Source of the DNA: Mytilus edulis
Taxonomy: Eukaryota; Mollusca; Bivalvia; Mytilida; Mytilidae
Length of the DNA stretch: 64,000 bases
Reading direction: 5' to 3'
Assembly (NCBI RefSeq): GCF_963676685.1
Contig: NC_092344.1
Coordinates: forward strand, 56,814,830-56,878,829
Position numbers and translations under genes: made by a program. Of this stretch, positions 12,601-23,400 are shown in pieces. How positions within the stretch are numbered: the first letter of the stretch is position 1; each line of letters begins with the position of its first letter. The notes under the pieces are model-generated. The model had not been told where the DNA came from. It saw only the letters and a list, made by a program, of their open reading frames with translations, and did not search any database.

Positions 12601-15600
12601 GCTTATGTTTTAGAGATATAAGCCAAACCTGAATTTTACCCTTATGTCCTATTTTTAGCCATGTCAGTCATTTTGGTTGGCAAGCAGGGTCATTAGACAC
12701 ATTTTTTAATAGGTTATGGCCAAGTTTGGTTTACTTTGTCTCATTAGTCTCAGAGGAGAAACTTTTTGTAAAGATTACAAAACTTTACACAAAAATCTTC
12801 AAATTTGACCATAAAGGGCAGTAACTCCTTTAGGGGTCAATTGACCATTAGGTAATATTGACTTATTTGTAGATATTACTTTGCTGAACATTATTTCTGT
12901 TTACAGATTATCTCTGTCTATAATAATATTGAAGATGGTTTCTGAGAAATAAGCAAAAATCTACATTTTACCCCTATGTTCTATTTTTAGCCATGGCGAA
13001 CATCTTGGTAGGCAGGACGGGTCATCAACACATTTTTTAAACAAGATACACTAATGATGATTGTGGCCAAGGGTGGTTGAATTTGGTCCAGTAGTTTCAG
13101 AGGAGAAGATTTTTTATAAAGTTAAATGCATATATATATGATGACGAAGGACGCCAAGTGATGAGTAAAGCTCACTTAGCCCTTTGGGCTAGTTTAGCTA
13201 ATAAAAGGAGCAAATTAGAATGTATTAAAAATGTCGTCAGTAAAAATATCAAATTTTTTAGCTTTCTTGAATTACATACCTGTAACTAATATGATGGATG
13301 TAGAATGGTGCTGTCAGTTTGATGATCAGCGTAGGTAATATATCTGCCAGCAGAATAGCCTGTTAAAAGGATGTAAAATCATAAGTAAATGGACAGATGA
13401 ATTTATATCTAGACTGATACAATGAAATGAATCAAATATAATACTTTATTAATAATCAATATTGAGTATCATATTGCCTTAAACAGAAAAGATAATATTC
13501 TTTAGATTTCTGTCCATTATTCTCTGTTCGTTATATTTTAACACTCCATTATTCTTTATTTTTTGGATAACTTTTTCTTAATTATATTTTGGCCCGTTTT
13601 TCTTTAGTATCGGTCTATTTTTCTCCTTTCTCTTAGTCCCATCCAGACCCTTATTAAGAGGGTTTAAATACATCACTTTCTTATAACTAATTTAACATAT
13701 GAATTGGTCCTCTACTCATCAATAAGTATAGGTTTGTAACTTTGAATTCATCTACTTACTCCTGTGGATATTTCATTGCACTGCATGTAATGCTCATCGA
13801 CTGGTTCAGTTGTAGTTGTCTCCTAAAATATTAAAAATTATTTGATTATTCAACAACAGTTGTAATGATAAAGATAGATTGATGCACTTTTTAGTCCTGT
13901 TTTTATCTGAGACTCCCATATCTGCTCAATCCCTACCCTTAATTTCACAAAAAAAATTAAAAAAGAAACATTTATGATGAATAATTCATTTGCAAGTGAA
14001 TAGTTCAACCTAATTGAATCTGTATTCATGTGAACTTCAATTAAGCCCTTAGCAAGATATGGATACCGCATGCATTGTGAGTGTTCAGTGGTTTAAAAGA
14101 AAAGAATGTCAGCATTGAAAGTGAAACAAAGGTTTTAATCATTTAATTGACTAATTCGATCCAAAAAAAGCATTCTTATACACGTAAAAGGATGATTAAC
14201 ATATATTTTTAATCTGTCATATAAAATTAATCAGACCTAGAAAAATCCAAATGCACAGTCTTAAATCTATCTATATCTATACTATATTTATGTTTATATC
14301 CCTTAAATGGCAATCAATTACGAAACGTTCTGGATCCGCCACTGTAAGCTAAATACTTTTGACATCCGAAATTATTTTTCCTGAAACATTAGTTAAACCG
14401 CCGATACATCACTTTGAATTCATCATGCTTTGCATTGCCAAAAGCCAATTTTGTCCGGTATGGAACCAGTCCATGATTGACAAAGGGAATTAATTTGTTT
14501 AAAAAGTGTGTAATAACAGAATCAAATTGGTAATTGGCAAATGGATTATTAGATTGTGTCTAGACTAAAATACAGTACAAGGAATGAAGCTACATATTTT
14601 TGTGCCCATGTACAGTATATTGTTTATTTTAGACTTTGTATAAATTTAATAAATGTTTTACATTGTTATAAACCAAACATTTTGTCAAATAAGAGAACTT
14701 GAGTCAGATTGGTGAACATTAATTTGACAACTAGTGCCCCTTTAAACTGTAAAATTGGATTTTTCTTAATTATTGGAAGGTAATTTTAACTTCCCAACAC
14801 TTAAATTACAACCTATTAAAATATCTATGTTTAAACATTTTCTGGCATAAATTTTAGATTTGAATATACCTCATCCTAGACAGTTTCTTAAATGATATAC
14901 ATCTACTTACATTATGATGAACTTCAGCACCTTTTTCTTGTTCTTTCAGTATATCATGAGCTGCACTCAACATTATCACATAGGCAAAATTATTACATAA
15001 TCCAAGTATCCTATCAAAAATGTGGAGCAAAATCAGTCATTTGTTAGAAGAATGTTTACATTGATAAAGTTACATGTAAATCAAGGCCTAATTGTTTTGT
15101 TTATTAATACATGTCATGGGACTTGAGAATACATGTATGTGGAGCTCTATTTTCAAATGGACTAGGTTCGACTTTTCTAACTAAGACTCTGATTACAAGA
15201 ATTTTTATGAAGGAAAATAACTACTTAAATTATAAATGAGACTTTTTATTAATTGCCAACCTGATATGGTCATGTCCCATTCATAAAAACATCGCAATAA
15301 TTTTTGAATTTACAGTATATATTCATTTACCTAGTCATCAGTATAAGAATATTGATCAATTCATAAAAAAATACATGTGTGTCTTGGTATAATACAATAT
15401 ATATATTCTGAATACTTTTGTATAAAACATACAATTATATAAATAAAATTAACGGTACCAATTTTCTTGCACCAGATGCGCATTTCGACAATACATGTCT
15501 CTTCAGTGATGCTCGTGGCCAAAATATTTGAAATCCAAAGCTTATATAAAAGATGAAGAGCTATAATCCAAAAGGTCAAAAAAGTATAGCCAAATCTGTG

Positions 15601-18600
15601 AAAGGAATTAGAGCTTTGCATGAGGGAGATAAATTCCTTAATTTATAAATAATTCTATAATAATTTCTATCATAAAAATATACATATAAATTACAATGTA
15701 ATATTTTATGTGTATACTTACCAGAAACCAATCAAGTTTCTTTTCTTATCAAATGAAGACAATACATTGCCTGTGGCATCTGTGAAAAAAAGATTTCAAA
15801 ATATGAAATGTTGGACATCTGATATTATTTGCTTCACTAAGTTAACTGGAAGGAAATGGATGGCCAGGATCCAATGCAAATCACTGATATTTGTACAAGA
15901 AAATAGACCCTGCTTGCAATTTCGTCTACATTTTTAAATAAAATTTTTGAAATCTTGAGATCAATAATTGTATATTAAGTTGTGTAATGAGCTGTATAAT
16001 AAGGTAAACAGACAGAAGGTCCGAGACCACAAGACGAATATAGTCCCTAGTGTTGACAGTGGGTTACTGAAATTACACTGTAAAAAAATTTGGGTCCAGA
16101 ATTTTAAAGGAAAGTAGTGATTTGGTCCAGATGAAAAAGGTTGAAAATTAGCACTTCGGAAGCTGTCAAAAGATTTCAAGACGCCCTAAACATAAAATTG
16201 TCCATATTTTGAGTTAGAGCCGATGAAGTTTTCTATAATTTTGATATAATTTTGTCCCAAAAGTAGTACAACACACTGTAAAAGTTTCTTTGAGAAAGTG
16301 CAGGTGGGATTTTTTTAATTTTCATTTATGTTCTAAAAGAAATGCACTACGAAATAATTGTGGTCTCGGACCAAAAAGTCACAGGACAAAAAGTTACCGG
16401 ACATAAAGTCACAAATTTGATAGGACAAAAAGTCACAGGACAAAAAAGGACAAAAAGTCACAAATAATTTTGTGACAATTGTTTTAATATACATGTATAT
16501 ATATATATTTTTTTTACATATTCATTTTTAAGTTAAGGAAATTGCTCATAAACCTTGATAAATGAAAATGTATTAAATTTTAATCATGTAAAATATATAT
16601 TTATTGGCAAAATAAAGCCATTTAAGTACCAAGCCACTTTGACATTTTGTTTTCATAACAATTATTTGATCATTATTGATATTTATTGAATAAATTTTAA
16701 TAACAAAGGGCTTTATATATAAAAATATCAAGAAAAATGCAAAAAAAATATTTTCAAAATAAGTGTTTTCTTGTTCAAAGAAAAATAATCTCAAATCTGA
16801 ATTGTTACTTTTTGTTTGTGACTTTTTGTCTGTGACTTTTGTCCTTTGAGCTTCTGTCCTACATTCATGTCAAGTGTCTATTCAATTATGTAATACCGGG
16901 TACAACATATTGTCAAATTAGATTGGCATCAGCATGATCAGAGTGGAAGTATTCCAATAAATAATCACACATAAATTGTTATTTGTAAATTAACATGATT
17001 AAGACAGTTGTCAATCATACTTGTACTGTTGTATCAGTAATAATACTATTTGAAAGGAAAAAATATGTTGAATGATTCAGACAACTACATTGCAATTCAT
17101 GCCTAATCAATAATGAATAAAGAAAAGGATCTTTGAGTTACTTTTGAGTCAAATTGAAGTATTAAAAAAAATTATAAGTAGTATTGTTAATTAAACACAG
17201 AGGAAATTTCTCAATGCATCATTCTTTTGACTATACATGTACAAATGTACATGCTATATGGACATGATGGATCAGGATATGTTTCTTACTTTTTAAAAGT
17301 CAATTGTTTGTCAACTGTTTAAAAAAGGGGGTCTCATTGGGGGGGGGGGGGTTCTGATCCTGCTTACTGTTTTGTCAGATTCCTGTATCCCGCTTACACT
17401 ATGTACGTAAGCAATTCTCAGTATTTTGTAATTTCCTGTGTACCGCTAAACTTCATTTCCTGTTTTCACGGCACAATAATTTTACTTTCATGTGTCACCC
17501 TTACAAAAAATCGACAATCCCGCGTCACGCTTAGACCCCAATGAGACCCACAAATAGTGTTACATGTGTTTGATCTTTTAAAAGATATTTGTAATTTGAT
17601 ATCTGTTCAAGGAAGGGTCACAAAACTTGTTTCAGATATAAAAAAAATAAGTTATGAAGATTTATAACTTTCATTGTGATTACCAAAGTTGGAAAAAACA
17701 TCATGAACATGATTCACAGTTGGTCTACACTAAAGAGCTTTACATGTATGGTTTTGAGGATATTACAATTTAACTGGATGTACAATGTATCTTTATACTT
17801 TAGCACCATTTTATTCAAATAAACTAGAGGTCACTCTTTAAAACTTTTGAAGAAACATTGTAAAATTGTAGGATGAGACATAGATTAATAAATCCTTTTC
17901 AATACACCTTATTGCTATTCGGTAATCTGTTCCCCTTGACCAGAAAATCTACCCTGCTTGAACTATTGACGCATACAACAATCACTTTTCCATTGTGGCA
18001 TCAGATATTTTGTATTATAATGCCAAAATTTTACAGGAACCTTGATAATGTTCAGCAATGCCAGACAAATAGAGACAAGGTCTATTTAGAGTGATAGATC
18101 AGTGGAATGACCTGTCAGGTTTTTTTAAAGGCCTTTGAATGATTTGGTTGAATTTGGAGTTTTGGTCTTCCAACAGACTATTGGAATCCCAATGGGTACC
18201 AATTGTGCTCCTCTACTTGCAGATTTGTTTTTGCATTCCTATGAAGCAGAATTTATCCAAGGGCTTGTACAGAAAGGAGAAAAGAAATTAGCCCAGTCTT
18301 TTAATTTCACCTAAAGTTCGGTATATTGATGATGTACTCTCTCTTAATAATAATAGATTCAGTGATCACTTACATTTAATATATCCAAGTGAACTTGATA
18401 TTAAAGATACTACAGACACAGATAAATCTGCTTCATATTTAGACCTCTTTTCTCGAAATGACTACTGTTGGTAGGTTAAATACCAAAATTTATGACAAAC
18501 GCGATGATTTTAATTTTCCTATAGTTAACTTTCCATTTCTGTGTAGCAATATCCCAGCAACACCAGCAAATGGAGTATATGTGTCTCAATTGAAACGTTA

Positions 18601-20353
18601 CTCTAAAGCTAGCTCAAAGTACATTGATTTTGTTGAACGAGGAATACTGCTTTCTCAAAAGTTGCTAAGACAGGGCTATGAATCTATCAAATTAAGGTCA
18701 TCACTCAAGAAATTTAATGGTTGCCATCATGAGCAGGTTGACCATTATGTCAAAAGTGTGTCAGAAATCATATCTGATATTCTTCCTCAGGCATAATAAC
18801 CTGCCATCATTACCGAACTGAACAAAGAAATAACATGATGGGTGCCATATAGGGTGCAGCAAATGCTTACCCTTCCGGAGCACCTGATTTCACTCCAATT
18901 TTTTTAGTGGAGTTCGTGTTGTTTCTTATTTATTAATTGTAACTGTTGATGTAAATGTCTTTTGGTTTTATGAGTCTTTGTTTACTCCTTGGTTTTGATT
19001 GTTATTGTTTATACCGTAATAAAGTTAGCTTTAAATGATGAAAACAGGAACCTGTATAAGATTATAAATTCAAGTTCACTGCAAATACCTATAAAAAGAA
19101 GTGTTACTTCAATATCATTACTTGAGCATGTTGAGTAGAAATTCTCACTACAACATTTCCAAGATAATATTCTATATTATCTACAGTGAATGAAGAAAAG
19201 GATCTGGGAGAAACTTTCGAGTCTAATTTTAAAATTTGAGAAACATATATGTGATATATATACATGTAACAAAGCGCAGAGAGTGTTATCATGGTTATCT
19301 CTTATTCATCATTCTTTTGATTACATAGATCAAGATATGTTTCTTACTATTTATAAATCAATAGTGCATCTGTTGTAAGAATATATGCGACATGTGTCTG
19401 GTCACCGTACCTTAAAAGACATAGATATGCAAACTGAAATCTGTACAAAGAAGGGCCACGTCTGAAACTTGTAAAAAATATATACAATGTATCATCTTAA
19501 TTTTGAAGATAGACTACGTTCATTGGGTTTGACAACCTTGGAATATCGTAGGGATAGGAATGATATGATACAAATCTACAAGGCTTTGCATGGTATAAAT
19601 GACATCAACTGGATGAGCCTATTTACTTTAGCCCCATCTAATAATACTATATAGGTCTCTCAATAAAACTTTTTAAAAAACAGTGCAAGACGACACTCAG
19701 ACTAAATACTTTTTCAATTAGAGTAGTGGATCAGTGGAATAACCTGTCAGATTTAACTGTGACGGCAAAGACCTAGAATAATTTTAAGTCTGCATTAAAT
19801 GGTGAAAATTGGAACCCGTATAAATTCATATGTTCGTGTTAAGTGTTCAGCTGTGCACACCTAAATAAGTTTTTTAATAAGTCTATATATATAAATATAT
19901 TATTATGAGATGAAAAATCATATTTCGACAATCCAAGATGAGGGGTCAGTCTAGTAGAAGTGGTTTGACTTATGTAACAACCCGAAGATAAAGGTATAAC
20001 ATATATAACATGTATAATTGAGCCAGCGATTTTATTTTTTTTTTATCTGAAAAGAATATCAAAGACACATAAATATGACTATCAAACCATTGTTTACACC
20101 AAGGATTTATGATATTTTTTTTAGTGAGTCAATACAAATCTTTGTTTACAAATTATACATCCAAATGCAAAGAAAAAGGTCAGAGAATGGAAACAGACTT
20201 TTTTTTTTTGGTCATATGACATGTATGATAGACATAGAAAACTTCAAAATATATTTGTGTATGTGTCATTGAATTAAACAAAATTATAAATATACTTTGC
20301 ATGTTTTCTCTAAAACTAAGCTCATCTTTTGAACGTGTTTCATTTTCATTCAT
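3652..20353 (-). CDS. CLN3: CLN3 (battenin), lysosomal multi-pass membrane protein, 15 coding exons
   Basis: Battenin is a lysosomal/late-endosomal membrane protein of the MFS-like fold, implicated in glycerophosphodiester clearance and mutated in human Batten disease. Coding exons in transcript order are 20296-20353 (tentative), 15722-15779, 14911-15010, 13760-13822, 13280-13359, 11809-11894, 11089-11161, 10384-10527, 8692-8792, 7869-7918, 7338-7406, 6562-6617, 5842-5935, 4251-4391 and 3652-3783. All have AG/GT borders and their phases join to 434 codons plus TAA (human 438). Family blocks seen: [19 protein letters not shown] (~46-64), [40 protein letters not shown] (~283-294), [16 protein letters not shown]. 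An acidic dileucine (DTTALL, ~244-249) lies in the cytosolic loop where human CLN3 has its sorting signal. The C-terminus reads CSLHLKVM, so a CaaX-like end is not apparent. Exon 1 rests on phase, an acidic N-terminus and position only. Confidence 0.95.
3893..3945 (-). repeat. Fragment of GATGTGGTATGATTGCC repeat
   Basis: The reverse complement reads AGATTTGGTATGATTGCTAA followed by TAACTCTCCACC, a diverged piece of the family, in CLN3 intron 14. Confidence 0.6.
4745..5530 (-). repeat. Long composite copy of mussel-type interspersed repeat
   Basis: The reverse complement of 4780-5010 matches the repeat at 2083-2365. 5205-5290 matches the end of the copy at 61645-62020 in reverse (GGGGGAGGGTTGAGATC, CCCGCCGCATTTTTGCG, CCCAAGTCAGGAGCCTCTGG). 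5390-5530 carries the GGACGCCTCCGGGTTCGGG and TGACACATTCCCCATTTCC segment also seen at 7190 and 24490. It fills most of CLN3 intron 13. Confidence 0.75.
6455..6550 (-). repeat. Fragment of GATGTGGTATGATTGCC repeat
   Basis: The reverse complement contains AAGTGGTATGATTGCCAATG, in CLN3 intron 12. Confidence 0.7.
6820..6912. repeat. Short element with inverted TATAGTCCGCAC arms
   Basis: TACCGTATTTGGGCATGTAT then TAGTCCGCAC, followed about 30 bases later by GTGCAGACTATACACA, an imperfect inverted copy. It looks like a small fold-back repeat in CLN3 intron 11. Confidence 0.45.
7180..7290 (-). repeat. Fragment of mussel-type repeat
   Basis: GGTTGTTGCCTCTTTGACAC and neighbours match 5440-5530 with substitutions. 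Confidence 0.55.
8133..8293. mobile_element. MITE with hAT-like CAGTGGTGGATCCAG ends
   Basis: The left end CAGTGGTGGATCCAG pairs with the right end CTAAATCCGCCTCTG (reverse complement CAGAGGCGGATTTAG). It is 161 bp with a C-run inside. CAGNGGCGG ends are typical of hAT-type MITEs. An exact 8-bp target duplication was not seen. Confidence 0.6.
9208..10333. mobile_element. Tandem-core element with GCC microsatellite and repeated AGGTCAAGGTCA
   Basis: Begins AGAGTGCACACGCTGAAATG, then about six diverged units of ~150 bp, each with AATGAGGTCAAGGTCA or a close variant (9365, ~9510, 9659, 9805, 9952, 10108). It ends in a (GCC)-rich microsatellite at 10230-10292 and a small hairpin (CTGCA...TGCAG). 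It occupies CLN3 intron 8. A second, interrupted copy is at 44252-45354. Confidence 0.8.
12527..13200 (-). mobile_element. AGCTCACC-family tandem-core element, one-unit copy
   Basis: On the minus strand it starts with the hairpin end (TAGCTAAACTAGCCC, degenerate) and ACTTGGCGTCCTTCGTCATC. It then has one core unit with AAAATAGAACATAGGGG and ends GGTGAGCGACAAAGGCTC, ACTAGTT. In CLN3 intron 5. Confidence 0.8.
14328..14345. mobile_element. Solo end of the CAGTGG...GGATCC MITE family
   Basis: TTCTGGATCCGCCACTGT matches only the right terminus of the family at 8133-8293; the rest of the element is missing. Confidence 0.4.
15465..15660 (-). repeat. Interspersed repeat (ACCAGATGCGCATTTCGACA family)
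   Basis: Reads ACCAGATGCGCATTTCGACA, then ATGCTCGTGGCCAAAATATT. Pieces of the same sequence occur at 2048-2075 and 2430-2465. In CLN3 intron 2. Confidence 0.5.
16366..16860. mobile_element. Inverted-repeat element with GGACAAAAAGTCACA arms
   Basis: The left arm repeats GGACAAAAAGTCACA several times (16375-16470). The right arm (16803-16860) carries its reverse complement, GTGACTTTTTGTCTGTGAC and GACTTTTGTCCTTTGAGC. About 330 bp of AT-rich DNA lies between. Probably a MITE, in CLN3 intron 1. Confidence 0.55.
17329..17549 (-). mobile_element. MITE with GGGTCTCATTGGGG terminal inverted repeats, copy 1
   Basis: The left end GGGTCTCATTGGGG and right end CCCCAATGAGACCC are exact inverses. The interior (TGCTTACTGTTTTGTCAGAT, TATCCCGCTTACACTATG) is the reverse complement of the copy at 54750-54994. 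The left end carries an expanded G-run. Confidence 0.8.
18133..19020 (+). pseudogene. Reverse-transcriptase retroelement fragment, frameshifted
   Basis: Translation in shifting frames gives [20 protein letters not shown] (from ~18185), [13 protein letters not shown] at ~18313-18352 (the YxDD polymerase motif) and SASYLDLF, then a 112-codon stretch at 18458-18796 starting [20 protein letters not shown]. At least two frame changes are needed (near 18300 and 18450), and the 5' part of the polymerase is missing. The tail 18800-19020 is non-coding. It sits inside a LINE relic in CLN3 intron 1. Confidence 0.75.
19185..19850 (+). mobile_element. Non-LTR (LINE) retrotransposon relic, copy 2
   Basis: Broken frames give [52 protein letters not shown] and [17 protein letters not shown], the usual C-terminal region of LINE ORF2 downstream of the reverse transcriptase. 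There are several stops. Confidence 0.7.
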
Positions 20354-20445
20354 TTCAATATAGACTGACAGCTGACATGTAGAACTCTTTCATAAAGAAG
20401 ATATGAAAACTAGAAAATGTAAACACCCGAAGCGTTCCGAAAAGA
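20354..20445. promoter_or_regulatory. Candidate bidirectional promoter between CLN3 and HAUS7
   Basis: Only 92 bases separate the proposed CLN3 start (minus) from the HAUS7 start (plus). No TATA box is evident at a usual spacing. The HAUS7 start sits in AAGAATGGCGGCATC (20442-20456), which resembles a YY1 site (AAGATGGCGGC) overlapping the initiator ATG, a common arrangement in TATA-less housekeeping promoters. The assignment depends on the tentative CLN3 exon 1. Confidence 0.5.
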
Positions 20446-23400
20446 ATGGCGGCATCTTTCAAAGGGAATACAAAAAGCCAAAAACTTTCAAAATCTTTTA
20501 AAGACAGACTAGATGTACAAGTTTATAGTTTATTATAAGAGCCTCCATTTGCATAACACTGTTCTGTGTTAAGATAGAGCAGAAATTAATATGTTATTTT
20601 TGTGTAATGATATTCGTCAAAGACAAAGTTATTCACTTGTCCAAACTTGTTGTTATGCTAGAAATTGTGTGAACATTTCAATCACTTGTTTCTAAGTAAA
20701 ATATTCCCACATTTTTAGAAAACGTTAATCTTACCAACCTTAATATTTACTGGCAATAAATAAAACCTAATTCTAAGCAGCAAGGTACCTCAGTTTTCAA
20801 ATCTACATGTACATACTCATCATGTTACATGTAGCTGCGGAACCGTAGGCGTAGCTCTTAAGTCCTAATGATTTTATTAACTTATGTTATTTTTATAGTA
20901 TTTGCGGGACGGTCTGCAAAATAAAAAGAATATAAAAAGGACCATAAGAGTTACGGTTATGCAGCTATCTTCAATCATGCTTAAATAAATATATATATAC
21001 ATGTATACAAGTTGGGTGCAAGACAACCCCAGTCATGATTCATCTACAAATAAGAAAAAATTTGGACTGTCTATAAAGTCACACAATGTCACCTCAAACA
21101 CAGTATTAAAGGCAGTTTTGACTTTGTAAAGGATTAAATGAGTGTCTTAGTCTATGACGAAAAAACCCAACATATTCAGACATAAAGAAGAGAATTAAGT
21201 CTTATAGACATCATCTAAGTAACTCAGACAACCTGATCATCATCATCTCTAATGCCAACTCAGATATTCATGTAGTATAAAGGGAGATTTTATTATCATT
21301 TCGACGATATAAATAATTGAATAAGACAGTGTCTACGACAAAAAAGACCATTGAGGACTGTATATAAATTGTCTCTCAATAGTCTTTATTATAACTAAGA
21401 CAATTCAGTTCACAACAAAATGCACTTAAACAAACTGTCTTTAAATGTGTGAGCACACTTTTTAAGGAGGTGACTGAGTGTTTTGTCCTTCCTGGCATAC
21501 TGACAATCTGATTTGACTTAATCATGTTAATACAGGACTTTAAACAAATTCAATCTCAACTTTTTTGGCTTATTATTTCAGTTTTAGGGCTTTAAACAAA
21601 TTCAATCTCAACTTTTTTGGCTTATTATTTCAGTTTTAGGGCTTTAAACAAATTCAATCTCAACTTTTTTGGCTTATTATTTCAGTTTTAGGCGCTAGGA
21701 CTTTAAACAAATTCAATCTCAACTTTTTTGGCTTATTATTTCAGTTTTAGGCGCTAGGACTTTAAACAAATTCAATCTCAACTTTTTTGGCTTATTATTT
21801 CAGTTTTAGGCGCTAGGACTTTAAACAAATTCAATCTCCACTTTTTTGGCTTATAATTTCAGTTTTATAATCTTTTAATTGCCTGCAGAGTTAAACCAGT
21901 GACTTGAAATTTTAATTTACTGCATCTCCACTAAGCATGTAGCATTTATACCAGCAAGAATTACAATAAAGAAAACAAAATGTTCTAAATGCCAAAAGTA
22001 AGGTTGCTAACTGAAGTTTTTGCCCTTTTAATTTTCCTATTAAAATTATATTTTTTGTCTAAAATTTAGATTTTTGACATACCTGTGAGGGATTCAAGCT
22101 CTAAGGAAACTCTTGTTTTTTTCCTTTTTATGCCCCACCTACGATAGTAGAGAGGCATTATATTTTCTGGTATGTGCGTCTGTTCATTCGTCCGTCTGTT
22201 AGTTCGTTTGTCTGTCCGTCTGTCTCGCTTCAGGTTAAAGTTTTTGGTCAAGGTACTTTTTGATGAAGTTGACAATGAGCATGAGTTGAAGTCCAATCAA
22301 CTTGAAACTTAGTACACATGTTCCTTATGATATGATATTTCTAATTTTAATGCCAAATTAGAGTTTTTATCCCACTTTCACGGTCCACTGAACATAGAAA
22401 ATGATAGTGCGAGTGGGGCATTCGTGTACTGGGGACACATTCTTGTTTTTTTATCTTTTAATCACAATTTTATGTAAAGCATGTACAGTGCCAGATATAA
22501 TTGTTATTTCCTGACATATGAAAAAAGGTTATTCCTGACAGATGGAAAAAAATATATAATCTGTTAATAGTGTAACTATAAATAACCATTTAAGACCTAG
22601 AAATGAATTGAAACAACTGATATTATATTCTCAAGCATGAAATAAAATTTTATTTGTACAAGATAACAAAGAAATTGATAAAATAGATACACATGACAAG
22701 ATATATCATTATAATAACAAAACATTGTAGCACTGGGAGTAAACTAGGACTTCTCTTTTTAACATTCATCAAACCTTGTAGATAGATACCTACCATGCTC
22801 AGGGTTCTCACTATCAAAGGATTTTTTTTAGACAATTCAGCATGTTCAGTGACTCATCATTTTTGGCCATTATGTGTGCAAAAACATGAACAGTGGGGAA
22901 TGAAATTTTACTGCTTTACAGTTCAGTAACTCAATTTCCATGCATATGTTAAAATATAGCCATGACAGCATGGAAATGGCATCAAAATTTTATTGTTTTA
23001 ACATGTTTAAAAACTTTTGTAATGAAATGATGCTATGCATACATGTATGTATGAGATCAGTTAATCATGTTAATTCAACATTATACATTTTTTATGCATT
23101 TTCAGACTTCTCTTTTTTATGATAATAAAATGAAAGTTTACTAATACTTTAAAAATATCTCTGGTAATAATATAAAACAGAAACCTCGAACATGAAACCT
23201 ACAAATCTCTCTTTTACTACAATATCATGAAGAAAAAGTCTGCTTATTTGTCCATGATACATCTGTAATTGTTAATATTTCTTCCTTTCAGAAAATCGGC
23301 TGCCCTTACACAGAAGGTGTTGATGATTCATGGATAACTGAGCTTATCTTCAAACCAGGAGAACCTCGGATTAGATTGTTACAATGGTTATTTTCAAAGT

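Larger units (their letters stand above)
17100..19080 (+). mobile_element. Non-LTR (LINE) retrotransposon relic, copy 1, interrupted
   Basis: Pieces at 17110-17320, 17560-17905, 18070-18120 and 19021-19080 align in order with the second copy at 19185-19850 (for example AAGAAAAGGATCTTTGAG and GATCAGTGGAATGACCTGTC). The relic has been split by a GGGTCTCATTGG MITE (17329-17549), an unidentified piece (17905-18070) and a reverse-transcriptase fragment (18133-19020). It has many stops and no function is expected. Confidence 0.6.

Noticed and set aside
21535..21870. CRISPR-like array
   Set aside because: Units are head-to-tail without unique spacers, in a eukaryotic intron; it is a minisatellite.
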